From Cryptomeria japonica (lineage: Eukaryota; Streptophyta; Pinopsida; Cupressales; Cupressaceae): DNA of 20,000 bases. The notes under the pieces were generated by a model, which did no database searches, was not told the origin of the DNA, and was given only the letters and a program-made list of their open reading frames with translations. A program made the position numbers and the translations under genes. The stretch's first letter is position 1. Every line of letters begins with the position of its first letter. Location: NCBI RefSeq assembly GCF_030272615.1, contig NC_081411.1, forward strand, positions 161,151,589 to 161,171,588, written 5' to 3'. This document shows, in pieces, positions 1 to 8,673 of the stretch.

Positions 1-43
1 TATGTATGTATGTATGTATGTATATGTATATGTGTGTATGTAT
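1..43. repeat. TATG/TG microsatellite, left flank of insertion
   Basis: Simple (TATG)n and (TG)n sequence runs up to the target duplication. The matching TG/CA microsatellite resumes beyond the far LTR at 16218, so the retrotransposon split one pre-existing microsatellite. Confidence 0.9.
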
Positions 44-48
44 GTACA
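44..48. repeat. Target-site duplication, left copy (GTACA)
   Basis: GTACA lies directly before the TG of the left LTR and is repeated exactly after the CA of the right LTR (16213..16217). A 5-bp duplication is the normal size for Ty3/gypsy integrase. It shows that both LTRs belong to one insertion. Because the site is a microsatellite, part of the match could be chance, but both copies abut the LTR ends exactly. Confidence 0.88.
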
Positions 49-372
49 TGTTTATGGTGAAAATGGATAACAATAATAACAATATTGAAAGGCTAAATGA
101 ATTCAACCACAAAACCTTAGCCTAACAATGAATAAAGATCCACCATAACATATGAAGATAACCTAAGACAATGCAAAATAACTCAAAATCACAAAGATTA
201 TACCATCACATGTCCAATAGGGTTTTGATCTCCATTCTTCCTATCTCCATTGATCTTGCTTGATATATTTGCTCTCAGATTTTTATATGCACAAGAGCTC
301 AACAAAGAACGGAATGTGGTTGCAAGTAGGATCGTAGCGTAGTCAATTGCATCAAAGATCATTAGCATGTGT

Positions 373-433
373 CATTAGGGTGAGTGATTAGGAATGAATG
401 ATTAGGATGTTTCATTAGGATGTCTCATTAGGG
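373..433. repeat. Five-fold short tandem repeat in LTR (YATTAGG units)
   Basis: Five imperfect copies of a 13 to 15 nt unit built on CATTAGG or GATTAGG followed by A/G TG. The same block is in the other LTR at 15702..15762. It lies just downstream of the TATA-like box on the element strand, so probably in R/U5. Confidence 0.75.
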
Positions 434-455
434 TTTGACAATGAAGAAAGCATCT

Positions 456-465
456 TCTTAAATAG
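456..465 (-). promoter_or_regulatory. TATA-like box in 3' LTR copy
   Basis: Reads CTATTTAAGA on the minus strand. It is identical to the copy at 15785..15794 in the 5' LTR. In the 3' LTR it would drive transcription out into the left flank rather than into the element. Confidence 0.45.
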
Positions 466-626
466 AAGACACAATAGGAAATGGAGGGTTAAGATTAAGA
501 GGTGTAAAAAGAGAGGTCGGCTAGGATTAGAGGGTAGGTAAAAGAAATAATAAAATAATGAAAGGGGTAGGTAGTGTATGAATTAAGAGATGAATGACAT
601 GTGTCATGTGTAGAAAAAGATAATGA

Positions 627-857
627 ATTAATTAAATAAATAAAGATTTATTTAATTAATAGAAGAAGTAGGACAATTAAATAAATAAAATATTTATTTA
701 ATTTAGGAAAGGGATAATTTAAATAAATAAATGTATTTATTTAAATGAGAAATAAGGCTAGAAGAGGATAAATGAATTAATTAAATAAATAAAAATTTAT
801 TTAATTAATAGAAGAATTAGGCTTAGATAATTAAATAAATAAAATAATTATTTAATT
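627..857. repeat. Five AT-rich palindromes in U3 (3' LTR)
   Basis: Five consecutive inverted repeats built on AATTAAATAAAT and ATTTATTTAATT. Arms and spacers: 627..640 with 647..660 (14 bp); 675..687 with 691..703 (13 bp); 717..728 with 735..746 (12 bp); 776..790 with 795..809 (15 bp); about 828..841 with 844..857, where a substitution at 847 breaks pairing that is intact in the 5' LTR. Spacers are only 3 to 6 nt, so each could form a hairpin or cruciform. Their function is unknown. The same set lies at 15956..16186. Confidence 0.85.
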
Positions 858-883
858 AGACATGACAATTTTGAGTGTCTACA

Positions 884-897
884 TTTTGCCCCTCTTT
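884..897 (-). other. Polypurine tract (plus-strand primer)
   Basis: Directly abuts the 3' LTR. On the element strand it reads AAAGAGGGGCAAAA followed by TGTAGACA of the LTR. A purine-rich tract at this exact position primes second-strand DNA synthesis in LTR elements. Confidence 0.9.
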
Positions 898-928
898 GAG
901 ACAATGCGGCTTGTCGCGTTGTTTCAAA
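895..928. other. Imperfect hairpin overlapping the polypurine tract
   Basis: TTTGAGACAATG (895..906) pairs with CGTTGTTTCAAA (917..928). Ten of twelve positions are Watson-Crick and the other two can form G-T wobbles, around a 10-nt loop. On the element strand this lies directly upstream of and partly inside the polypurine tract. Confidence 0.6.
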
Positions 929-982
929 GAAGATAAGATGAACTGATACAGAGTTGCCCCAGTATGGGAATAATATGCCCCC

Positions 983-1031
983 TCGAGAGATTGGATGAAA
1001 ATGTTTGAAAAGATCGCAGACAATCTCTCGA
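983..1031. other. 11-bp perfect inverted repeat near polypurine tract
   Basis: TCGAGAGATTG (983..993) and CAATCTCTCGA (1021..1031) are perfect reverse complements separated by 27 nt. The region between them has no coding signal. Next to it, at 976..984, the minus strand has a second G-rich stretch (CGAGGGGGC), which may be an accessory purine tract. Confidence 0.7.
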
Positions 1032-1128
1032 TAAGAAAGACGGGATAGAATGGGTTGACCGAATAAAGTGACAAAGTCACAGGAAGAAGAATACTGACTC
1101 GGAAAATGAGGGCGAGGGCTAGGGTAGG

Positions 1129-1136
1129 CTATAAGA
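1129..1136 (+). promoter_or_regulatory. TATA box of the antisense PMD gene
   Basis: CTATAAGA on the + strand, about 95 nt before the first ATG (1231). The leader between them contains a CAG-rich stretch and ends in a favourable start context (G at -3 and G at +4). This suggests the antisense gene has its own internal promoter rather than relying on the LTR, which points the other way. Confidence 0.5.
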
Positions 1137-1230
1137 TAGACCACGGGCAAAAGACATCCTCATTGTCATCCACACCCTTACAAGATCATAGTGTAGAGCG
1201 AGAAAAGAGCAGCAGCAGCAGTCAGCAGCG

Positions 1231-1296
1231 ATGGCTTTTGTGCATAGATTCGACCGTGTTCGTCGATTTCAGAGGCCAGCAGAGGTAGGAGACCCA
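1231..1296 (+). CDS. Exon 1 of antisense plant mobile domain gene
   Basis: Predicted 22-codon first exon starting at ATG 1231 (GCG ATG G context) and ending before a strong donor, CCA|GTAAGT, at 1297. The peptide is short and basic (MAFVHRFDRVRRF and so on) and ends in GDP. Splicing to 1842 is in phase 0 and gives GDP followed by EYLP, a join that reads smoothly into the domain. It lies antisense to gag-pol. The call rests on splice-site quality and frame, not on transcript data. The other possibility is that translation starts in exon 2 at ATG 1854. Confidence 0.6.
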
Positions 1297-1841
1297 GTAA
1301 GTACCACAAAACCTCCTCGTACTTTAACACATTTATTGTTGTCATTAATGCATGCTAGGTAATATAATAAATGCACATTTATGTCATGTAAGCGCGTTTG
1401 CATTTGAAAAGTATGAATTTGCATCTTCTAGGTCAAATCGGCAGTTTTGTGATGAACATATGCTGTCGATTGGATAAGCTGCTGAGAGGATACACTCAAG
1501 CAGGTCCTCTAGGATGACTAGGATAGATCAAGGCACTTTGTGATGAACAGTGAGTACCAAGATAGAGTACTTTGTGATGAACAGGGAGTACTAAAATATG
1601 AGCAGCACTTTGTGATGAACAGGGAGTGCAAATGTGAGTAACACTTTGTGATGAATAGGGAGTGTCACACACGTAGTACTTTGTGATGAACAGGGAGTAC
1701 CACTAGGATAATTAGCAACACTTTGTGATGAACAGTGAGTGTCACTAGGGTAGATAGCCATATGCATTTAGATAGCAAGTAGCATTTTGTGATAAACAGT
1801 GAATGCTACGATAACTGACATGATTGATTGGTTGACTGCAG
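1297..1841 (+). other. Phase-0 intron of the antisense gene
   Basis: 545 nt between GTAAGT (1297) and TTGACTGCAG (ending 1841). A consensus branch site CTGAC sits at 1815..1819, with its A 23 nt from the last intron base. Most of the intron is taken up by the hairpin array at 1436..1809. Genomic RNA of the element is transcribed from the opposite strand, so these splice signals would not be used on it and the intron can persist through retrotransposition. Confidence 0.65.
1436..1809. repeat. Array of eight covarying hairpin units inside the intron
   Basis: Units share the core TTGTGATGAACAGGG (15-nt loop in units 2 to 8) and are flanked by inverted arms. Arms: AATCGGCAG/CTGTCGATT (1436..1444, 1463..1471, 18-nt loop); GGCACT/AGTACC (1532, 1553; one C-A mismatch); AGTACT/AGTACT (1566, 1587); GCACT/AGTGC (1605, 1625); ACACT/AGTGT (1641, 1661); GTAGTACT/AGTACCAC (1673, 1696; one A-C mismatch); ACACT/AGTGT (1718, 1738); GTAGCATT/AATGCTAC (1779, 1802; perfect 8 bp). 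Arm sequence changes between units while pairing is largely kept, and the loop is near-constant. Spacing is irregular (about 33 to 65 nt). Function is unknown. Confidence 0.85.
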
Positions 1842-3791
1842 GAGTATCTGCCTATGTTGGAGTCACGGGAGAGATTCCCATCGACTCAGAGGTTGCGACT
1901 AGAGTTGTCGATTCAGGACATGATTTCTATTGAGGAGATGGGTCTCACACATGTGCTATATGTGCCTGAGTTTCGGGCAAACATGGGTTTGCTGACTGCA
2001 CTGGCGGAGAGATGGCACTCCGAGACTTGCACGTTTCACTTGCCTATGGGTGAGATGACAGTGACGCTTGAGGACGTCTACAGGATTCTGCATATTCCGA
2101 TCGATGGAGAGTTGATTCCATATGATCGAGATGGTGACAGGGAGGCACTGAGACGGGTATTCCAGGATCCCGGGTTGGAGATGCGAGCAGGTCACGTGGC
2201 ATGGGATACCATGACCGCTACAGGTTTAGCTTTACCAGCTGTTATCGGAGGAGTCATCAGTGGGTACTTGTATCTGGACAGAGCTACACGAGGATTGGTA
2301 GTTGGCTGGGGAGGGGCATTGGAGACACTGGTGACTGAGCACACCAGATATGCATGGGGGCCATGTGTCCTGGCCCATTTGTACTATGAGCTGCATCAAT
2401 TTGTGTACCACGGATCAGTGGGCTTGGGCTGCGGAGTGACTCTCCTACAGGTGTGGGCATATGAGCACCTGCCGATCACACGACCTATCCACTTCAGAGG
2501 CAGAGGGCATGGACGGAGCTTTGTGCATTTGTACGATATGATTACATCACAGCCTCGGATTGGTCGACTGGAGCATTGGAGACGCGTCATAGATGATATT
2601 GATATGGTTATCTGGAGGCCATACCTGGGGTGCGAGGAGTGGGATGACGATGCAGTGGAGCTACCCTATGCATTCAGGAGTAGGTATCTTATTGGGCGGA
2701 CGCCCTATATTCTGGAGAGGCAGCTTGTTGACAGGGTATGTAGACAGTTCGGCAGGATTCAGCGGATGCCACGAGGCTCGGGCATGTATGCCCATACAGT
2801 CAGAGATCAGGTACAGTTCGGGCCGCTGTTATCATATGATCAGGTCGTGACATAGCTGACAGAGATGATGCCATTACCATGGGACATGTGGCCAGAGGTA
2901 GAGGATGCAGGGATGGACGCAGAGTATTCTGCATATTGGGCAGAGCATCCCTTTCCGAGATTGACAGATCCGGGAGAGCTGCTGGAGGGAGAGGTGGGAG
3001 GGGATGATGATGATGATGGTGGAGGGGATGGAGGCAGGGGTCGACAGAGGTGGAGGGGAGTGGTGGGAGAGAGGCGAGTAGCACCTTGGAGGGAGGGAGG
3101 ACAGGAGAGAGTAGCTCAGGTGGTGAGGGGTCGAGGTGGATTGCCCCTACATGTACCAGCAGCACAGGGTCCTAGAGCACAGGGACCTAGACAGGTGCAG
3201 GGACAGGGATAGGCACAGGGACAGGTACCTATTCAGGCATCTAGATAGGTGCAAGCGGAGGCACAGGTACAGGCACCTGCAGAGGAGGAGCCATAGGCAG
3301 AGGCTGAGGGTGGAGATCCTGAGGAGGATGAGCTGCTAGGGCTGAGAGAGATCTGCCAGGGCCAGGCAGACGAGATTGCAGATTTGGAGCGGGAGAGGGA
3401 TCGCCTCAGGATCAGGCTCAGGGACACAGAGCGGGAGAGAGACCAGGCCATCCAGAGATATACTGAGGCCGAGACAGCTCTGAGGGCAGGGAGGCAGGCA
3501 GCAGAGGATGCAGGGGCAGGCTACGCATATGTGCTGCGAGCCAGAGAGGAGATCGCCTACTGGAGGGATCTATACTATGCTGTCGTGCCAGCGGATCAGT
3601 GGGCGAGGAGCTTCCATAGATCGTCGCGCACAACGACGGCTACGGGAGGGAGTCGTAGGAGGCAGGCATCCAACGGTGGGGTCATGGGTCCTCCACCACC
3701 ACCAGACAGGCAGGGGGATCCTGGAGCAGGACCATCTAGAGCTCAGACTCCGTCGAGGCCAGGCGGCTCTGAGGGAGGGAGTTCATCATAG
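1842..3791 (+). pseudogene. Exon 2 of antisense plant mobile domain (PMD) gene, four premature TAG codons
   Basis: One frame of 649 codons. The first third to half is a plant mobile domain (the MAIN/MAIL1-type family, formerly called aminotransferase-like). Landmarks are IEEMGLTHVL, a run ending in LLTALAERW, HLPMGEMTVTLEDV and ILHIPIDGE. Residues after about 340 turn acidic (GGDDDDDGGG), then Gly/Arg- and Gln-rich, then form a probable coiled coil (ERERDRLRIRLRDTERERDQ), ending Pro/Ser-rich. In-frame TAG codons at 2853, 3210, 3246 and 3294 each look like a former CAG. Coding sequence resumes in frame after every one. The region is clearly more GC-rich than the AT-rich DNA around it, as expected for a captured gene. 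Antisense PMD genes between pol and the 3' LTR are known in Tat elements; host PMD proteins act in silencing and genome stability. What the element's copy does is unknown. Confidence 0.85.
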
Positions 3792-4250
3792 CCATAGAGG
3801 GCTCCCTTGTATCAGTATTTGTTACATTTTTTTGTATTGTAGACACCTGCAGGTGATTTTGTAGCCATATGATTCTTTTGACATCATTGTATCATGACAC
3901 ATTTTGATTATATATGAGAGATGATCCATTTTGTGGCAGCTATATGCATGTGAACCTATGTGATGAGATGTTCTTATGTGATGCTTATATGATGTAATGC
4001 AATATTTTTGTTCTTTTATGTTGTATATGTGATGCATGATGCAAATGTGAATGTATGTAATGCAGATGAATATGATAATGCAAATGATTATTTACATAAT
4101 GAAAATGTGAGATGTGCTAACATGTGTTGTATGCAGGATGTGATGCAATTGTGATATCTATATGTACGTATGAAGTGCTTATATGTGGTGATGCAGGTGT
4201 AACTATATGAAATGCAAATGTTTTTGGTGTGTCATCATACTCAGTCATGT
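3792..4250. repeat. Degenerate ATG/TGCA-rich low-complexity stretch
   Basis: No gene. From about 3860 to 4225 the + strand is a loose mixture of TGATG, ATGCAAATG and TATGT words with no fixed period. It starts right after the stop of the antisense gene and probably holds its 3' untranslated region, though I see no clear AATAAA signal. Confidence 0.6.
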
Positions 4251-5239
4251 GATAGCAGGCTACGCGGACTCGAGAAGGACAATGGAAGTCAATTAAGAAA
4301 GGGGGATGGAAGATAGAAGATATGAACGTGAAAGAGCTTCTTGTGCGGTATCATCATTGAGCTTATTATGGCAAGATAGGTTATGACAATCGAGGCATAT
4401 GTTCGACCCAGAAAGTCATTGTACCTGTTTGCATGGAGATAAGACAGTTACAAACAAGGAATGCCCTAGTTCATACTAGACTCACAGTGTCCTCATATCC
4501 TTGGACAAGTCATAGCATTACTAAAAGACAATCCACAGACAGCAAATGCAAATAGGTGACGATACCCCATCCTCACCTTTCTAGTCAAAGACATCCTAGA
4601 GATAGAATCTCTAGTCAAAGACATCCCAGAAAAGCTAAAAGACATGTCACCAAAAAAGATAAAATCAAAAGAAAACCAAGACTCAACACCAACATCCACT
4701 GTAGTCCTCAAGTTTAGTGTCTCTTGTCACTTGCATAAGTCATGTTTGATTGTGGTCACAATGTTCACTTGCACAAAAAGGATAGATAGCACTGAACCAT
4801 ATGTTGTCTGAGTCTGTTGAAAGATTTGATTTTGTTGAAGCCCATTGTTGCTGCTATGTCTCATTTGAAACTGACTGAATCCATGAAACTGATACTTTAT
4901 TGTGGAGAAGATGGAACTTTATTGTGGACTGGCGATGCAGATGCTGCTTTATTGCGGATTGTGCGCGGATAGACTTGAAGGAAGCTGGAAGAAACTGTAC
5001 TCCTCGAAGCATGTGATGTTCTCAGTTCCTCACCCATTACTAGACGTAGGATTTGCCTTAGCCACAGATAGGATCTGATTTATTATGGATGGAAAGGGAG
5101 TGAAAAGGGATGGTTATGGATGGCTAACCAATCTTAGGTAGATCAATAACAAGCCATGATGGGACTGGGTAATTTTATTATGAACGAATAGGTTGTGAGT
5201 GTGTGCAAAGTGAAAGATGAAAGAGAATCCTGAAGGAGA
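4251..5239. other. Non-coding internal region of the element
   Basis: No convincing reading frame on either strand. It contains a 17-nt direct repeat (TCTAGTCAAAGACATCC at 4580 and 4610, 30 nt apart) and three copies of a TTTATTGYGGA word between about 4895 and 4960. Long non-coding DNA between pol and the 3' LTR is usual in Tat elements. Confidence 0.6.
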
Positions 5240-5490
5240 GAGGAGCAAAGTCTCTACGCATGGCGCTGGTAACCTAGTTTTCACCATGGTACTTGCCCAG
5301 GGCGCCACCGAAGTGGTTTTCACCGTTGGACGAAATTATTTCTCTTTACTTTTTCGATTTTTCAATTTTTTTTGTTGTCACAAGGCGCCTGTTTGCCAGG
5401 TTTTCACCAAGTAACGATTTTTTTGTTTTATAATTTTTTTTTTTTGTATTTTTGAATTTTTTACTTTTTTTTTGTATTTTTGAATTAGAA
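5240..5490. repeat. GGCGC ... GTTTTCACC triplet and T-rich tract after pol
   Basis: Three copies of GTTTTCACC (5277, 5316, 5400), each preceded by a GGCGC word (5262, 5301, 5384). They are followed by a T-rich stretch (about 5410..5482). On the element strand this is an A-rich tract, then GGTGAAAAC motifs, right after the pol stop at 5504. Purpose unknown. Confidence 0.6.
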
Positions 5491-5503
5491 TGTTCTGAAG
5501 AGC

Positions 5504-7512
5504 TTATGTGTAGAACCTGCGAAGGTGCATGCTATTGATAGGATCCTCTAAGGGTTCACCTTCTGTAGTTGAAAGCTGATATGCCCCAGATCCATATACC
5601 GCTGTAATGATGTAAGGACCAAACCAGTTTGGTTCAAACTTGCCTTTCTTATCTCTGTCTTGCTAATTCTTGGGGTTCTCTCTGAGTACTAAGTCACCTA
5701 CCTCAAATGTGCGAGGCTTAACTTTGTGATTGTAACTGCAACTCATTCGTTGTTGGTAAGCCTTGAGATGATTAAAAGTAGTGTGCCTTCGTTCCTCCAG
5801 TAGTTCTAGTTCTTGTAAGCGAGAGACCCTGTAGTCTTCATCGTTGATTATGTTTCTCAAGGAGACCCATAGAGAAGGTAACTCGACCTCAATAGGCAAG
5901 ATAGCTTTAACGCCGTAGACAAGTGAGTAGGGTGTAGCTCCTGTAGGTGTGCGGACACTTGTGCGGTAGGCCCAAAGTGCAGGATTAAGTTGGATATGCC
6001 AGTTACGGCCAGCGTCATCGACTGTCTTTTTAAGGATTTTGAGAATTGTTTTATTAGACGCCTCGGCTTGGCCATTACCTTGGGGGTAATATGGTGTGGA
6101 GAAACGGTGGGCAATATGGAAGCGCTCACAGAGTTCACGAACATCCTGATTTTTGAAAGGACGCCCGTTATCAGTAATAATGGAAGTAGGAATCCCGTAT
6201 CGGCAAATGATGTAGTTCAAGATGAAGGTAGCGATTTGTTTCCCAGTAACTTGTGTGAGAGGCACGGCTTCAATCCACTTTGTAAAATACTCTGTGGCTG
6301 TGATAATGAATTTATGTTCATTGGAAGAAGGAGGGTGAATCTTGCCTATGAGATCGAGTCCCCAGTGACAAAAGGGCCAAGGAGATGCAAGTGGTTGTAG
6401 TTCTTGTGCTGGTGCATGTATGAGGTCTCCATGAATTTGACACTGCTTACACTTCTTGACAAACTGATATGCATCTTTTTCCATAGTAGGCCAGTAGTAT
6501 CCAGTCCTGATGAGTTTCTTGGCTAAGGTAGGACCACTAGTATGTGGACCACATATCCCTTCATGCACTTCTCGTAACGCAATCTGAGCTTCGTCACTCT
6601 CTAAACATCTAAGAAGGGTGCCATCTAGACCTCGTCGGTATAGGATATCTGCTAAAATGACGTATCGAGAGGATTGGCGAATGAAAGTGCGGCGTTGATT
6701 GTTCGATAGATCGGGAGGTAAGATATTGTCGCGAAGGTATGTGAATATGGGACCATATAACTGGGATTCAGGACCAACAACACATATCATTTCCTTAGGA
6801 GTGATTTCATATGACGGAATCAGCAGGTTGTCTACCAGGAATTCATAGCAGGTCTCATTTTGTGGTAGATCAATGAGCGAAGCAATTGTAGCCATGGCAT
6901 CTGCAGCGCGATTTTGTTCTCTTGGTATCTGTTCAAACTCTATCTTTGCAAAATGCTGTTTCAGCTCATCTACCAGTTGTTTGTAAGGCATTAGCTTTTC
7001 ATCTTTTGTTTGATAATCATCAGTTGCTTGACGGATGACAAGTTGAGAATCCCCAAAAACACGAAGTTCTTGGATCTTCCATTGAACTGCAATTCTTAAC
7101 CCAGTTGTTAATGCCTCGTATTCCGCTATATTGTTAGTGCACGGAAATGATAAGCGGTATGACTTTGGTATAGAATCGCCTTGGGGAGTTATAAAGAGTA
7201 TACCCGCTCCTGCCCCGTGCTGTGTGTATGAGCCGTCAAAATATAATTGCCATGGCTTTGCAGGTGATATTGTTAGAATGGACTCATCTGGAAATTCTGA
7301 CTGTAGAGGAGCATCATCTATCATGGGAGCATCTGCCAGTTGATCTGCAATTGCTTGTCCTTTTATAGCTTTTCTGTCCACGTATTCAATGTCGAATTCA
7401 CTCAAAATCATTACCCACTTGGCAGCCGCCCAGTAAGTGTAGCTTTGTTGAGAAGATATTTTAGTAGATCAATTCTGGCAATCAACTTAGTCTTGTGAGT
7501 GAGCATATAATG
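5504..7512 (-). pseudogene. pol: pol: second (archaeal-type) RNase H and integrase, frameshifted
   Basis: The long open part starts at 7411; the first 34 codons, HYMLTHKTKLIA onward, lie in the RT frame from 7512. Loss of one base near 7424 (GGCGGCTGCCAAG where GRLAKW is expected) shifts the frame. Numbering from 7411, the second RNase H has D59 (YFDGS), E97 (NNIAEYE), D121 (GDSQLV) and D171 (NRAADA). Integrase has a zinc finger (H283, H290, C321, C324) and the D353, D414, E450 triad with 35 residues between the last two. A TAG at 5663 (probable former CAG) cuts off 52 C-terminal codons with GKFEPNWFGPY and LRRFYT, ending at TAA 5504. All catalytic residues are intact; only the frame is broken. 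Dual RNase H is the Tat signature. Confidence 0.93.
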
Positions 7513-8673
7513 TCATAATTTTTGTGAAGCAAAGACCACAGCAAGACATGCACGCTCGATTGGTGTGTAGTTTAGCTCATATCCCACCAATGTGCGACTG
7601 ATATAGTAGACTGCTTTTTCCTTGCCGTCAGGTATTTGCTGTGCTAGGAGTGCCCCCAATGCCGTTGGAGTAGCTGATATGTAAAGTAGCAATGGTTGAT
7701 CTAGAATTGGTGGCATCAAGACTGGTGGGTTCAAAAGATAGTCTTTGAGCGTCTGAAAAGCCTGTTGACAGTTCTCATCCCATTTGAACTTGATGTTTTT
7801 GTGTAGCAGGTGCTGGAAAGGATTACACTTATCTGCAAGTTGTGCTATGAATCTTCGTATGGACTGGAGTCTCCCTTGTAAAGATCGAAGTTGACTAATA
7901 TTCTTGGGTGGTGGCATGTCCAAGATAGCCTTGACTTTTGCTGGATCAGCTTCTATTCCTCTTTTAGACACAATGAATCCTAGGAGCTTCCCGGAGGTTA
8001 CTCCAAAGACACATTTCTTAGGATTTAATCTTACCTTGTATTTTTCTAGCCGATCAAAGACAACTGAAAGTATGTCCAAGTGTGTATTTCTGTCTATTGA
8101 TTTGACCAAGAGATCGTCAACATAATCTTCCACGGTTATGTGCATGAGATCATGAAAAATAGTGGTCATCGCTCTTTGATAAGTGGCGCCTGCATTTTTC
8201 AGCCCAAAGGGCATGACATTCCAACAGAAGGTTCCCCATGGACAAGTGAATGATGTTTTATGTTGATCTTCAGGTGCAATCCTGATCTGATTATATCCAG
8301 AAAATCCGTCCATTAAAGATAACATTTCATGGCCTGCTATGAGATCAACGATCAAGTCAATGTTTGGTAATGGGAAATCATCCTTTGGACAAGCTTTATT
8401 GATATCTCTGAAATCTGTACATATTCGGATACTGCGATCTGGTTTGCTGACAGGTACTAAATTGGAAATCCATTCGGGATAATCAATTGGGTGTATGAAT
8501 CCGACATCCAATAATTTTTCCAGCTCTGCCTTGACTAGTAATGCCACTTGTGGGTGCATTTTCCTCAATTTCTGTTTTACTGGTTTTGCCCCCGGTTTGA
8601 CTGTTAAATGATGCATTACCAAATCCGGGTCTAGCCCAGGCATATCTGCATAAGACCATGCGAAGTTGATTTG
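7513..8673 (-). pseudogene. pol: pol: reverse transcriptase and degenerate first RNase H
   Basis: Continues the gag-pol frame after TGA 8674; the first residues are QINFAWSYADMPGLDPD. Numbering from the ATG at 8643, the palm has D112 (LMDGFSGYNQ) and the YVDD box at 174..177; both metal-binding motifs are intact. The connection and first RNase H follow (FKWDENCQQAF, then LLLYISATPTALGALLAQ). The usual first catalytic Asp of that RNase H is replaced (YISAT), as expected where a second RNase H has taken over. A TGA at 7513 interrupts QKL-HYML, where CGA (Arg) would be expected. Enzymatic role: copies genomic RNA to DNA in virus-like particles. Confidence 0.95.

Larger units (their letters stand above)
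49..883 (-). repeat. 3' LTR (left on the + strand)
   Basis: 835 bp starting TGTTTATGG and ending GTGTCTACA on the + strand, so TG...CA termini on either strand. It matches 15378..16212 without gaps. On the element's strand, U3 begins at 883 and holds five AT-rich palindromes, then a TATA-like box at 456..465 and an ATTAGG repeat block. This copy has lost the G-box found in the other LTR (CACATG instead of CACGTG across 598..603). It also carries a change at 847 that breaks one palindrome. Confidence 0.96.

Noticed and set aside
848-1150. 100-codon minus-strand frame next to the 3' LTR
   Set aside because: It overlaps the LTR end, polypurine tract and hairpins and has no domain-like text.
1106-1288. 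60-codon + strand frame overlapping exon 1
   Set aside because: It reads through the leader in another frame, mostly Ser/Arg low complexity. The ATG at 1231 with its donor site explains the region better.
1436-1809. GTGATGA in each intron repeat resembles a box C of C/D snoRNAs (intronic cluster)
   Set aside because: No CTGA box D recurs at a fixed place in the units, and the core lies in a hairpin loop instead of beside a terminal stem.
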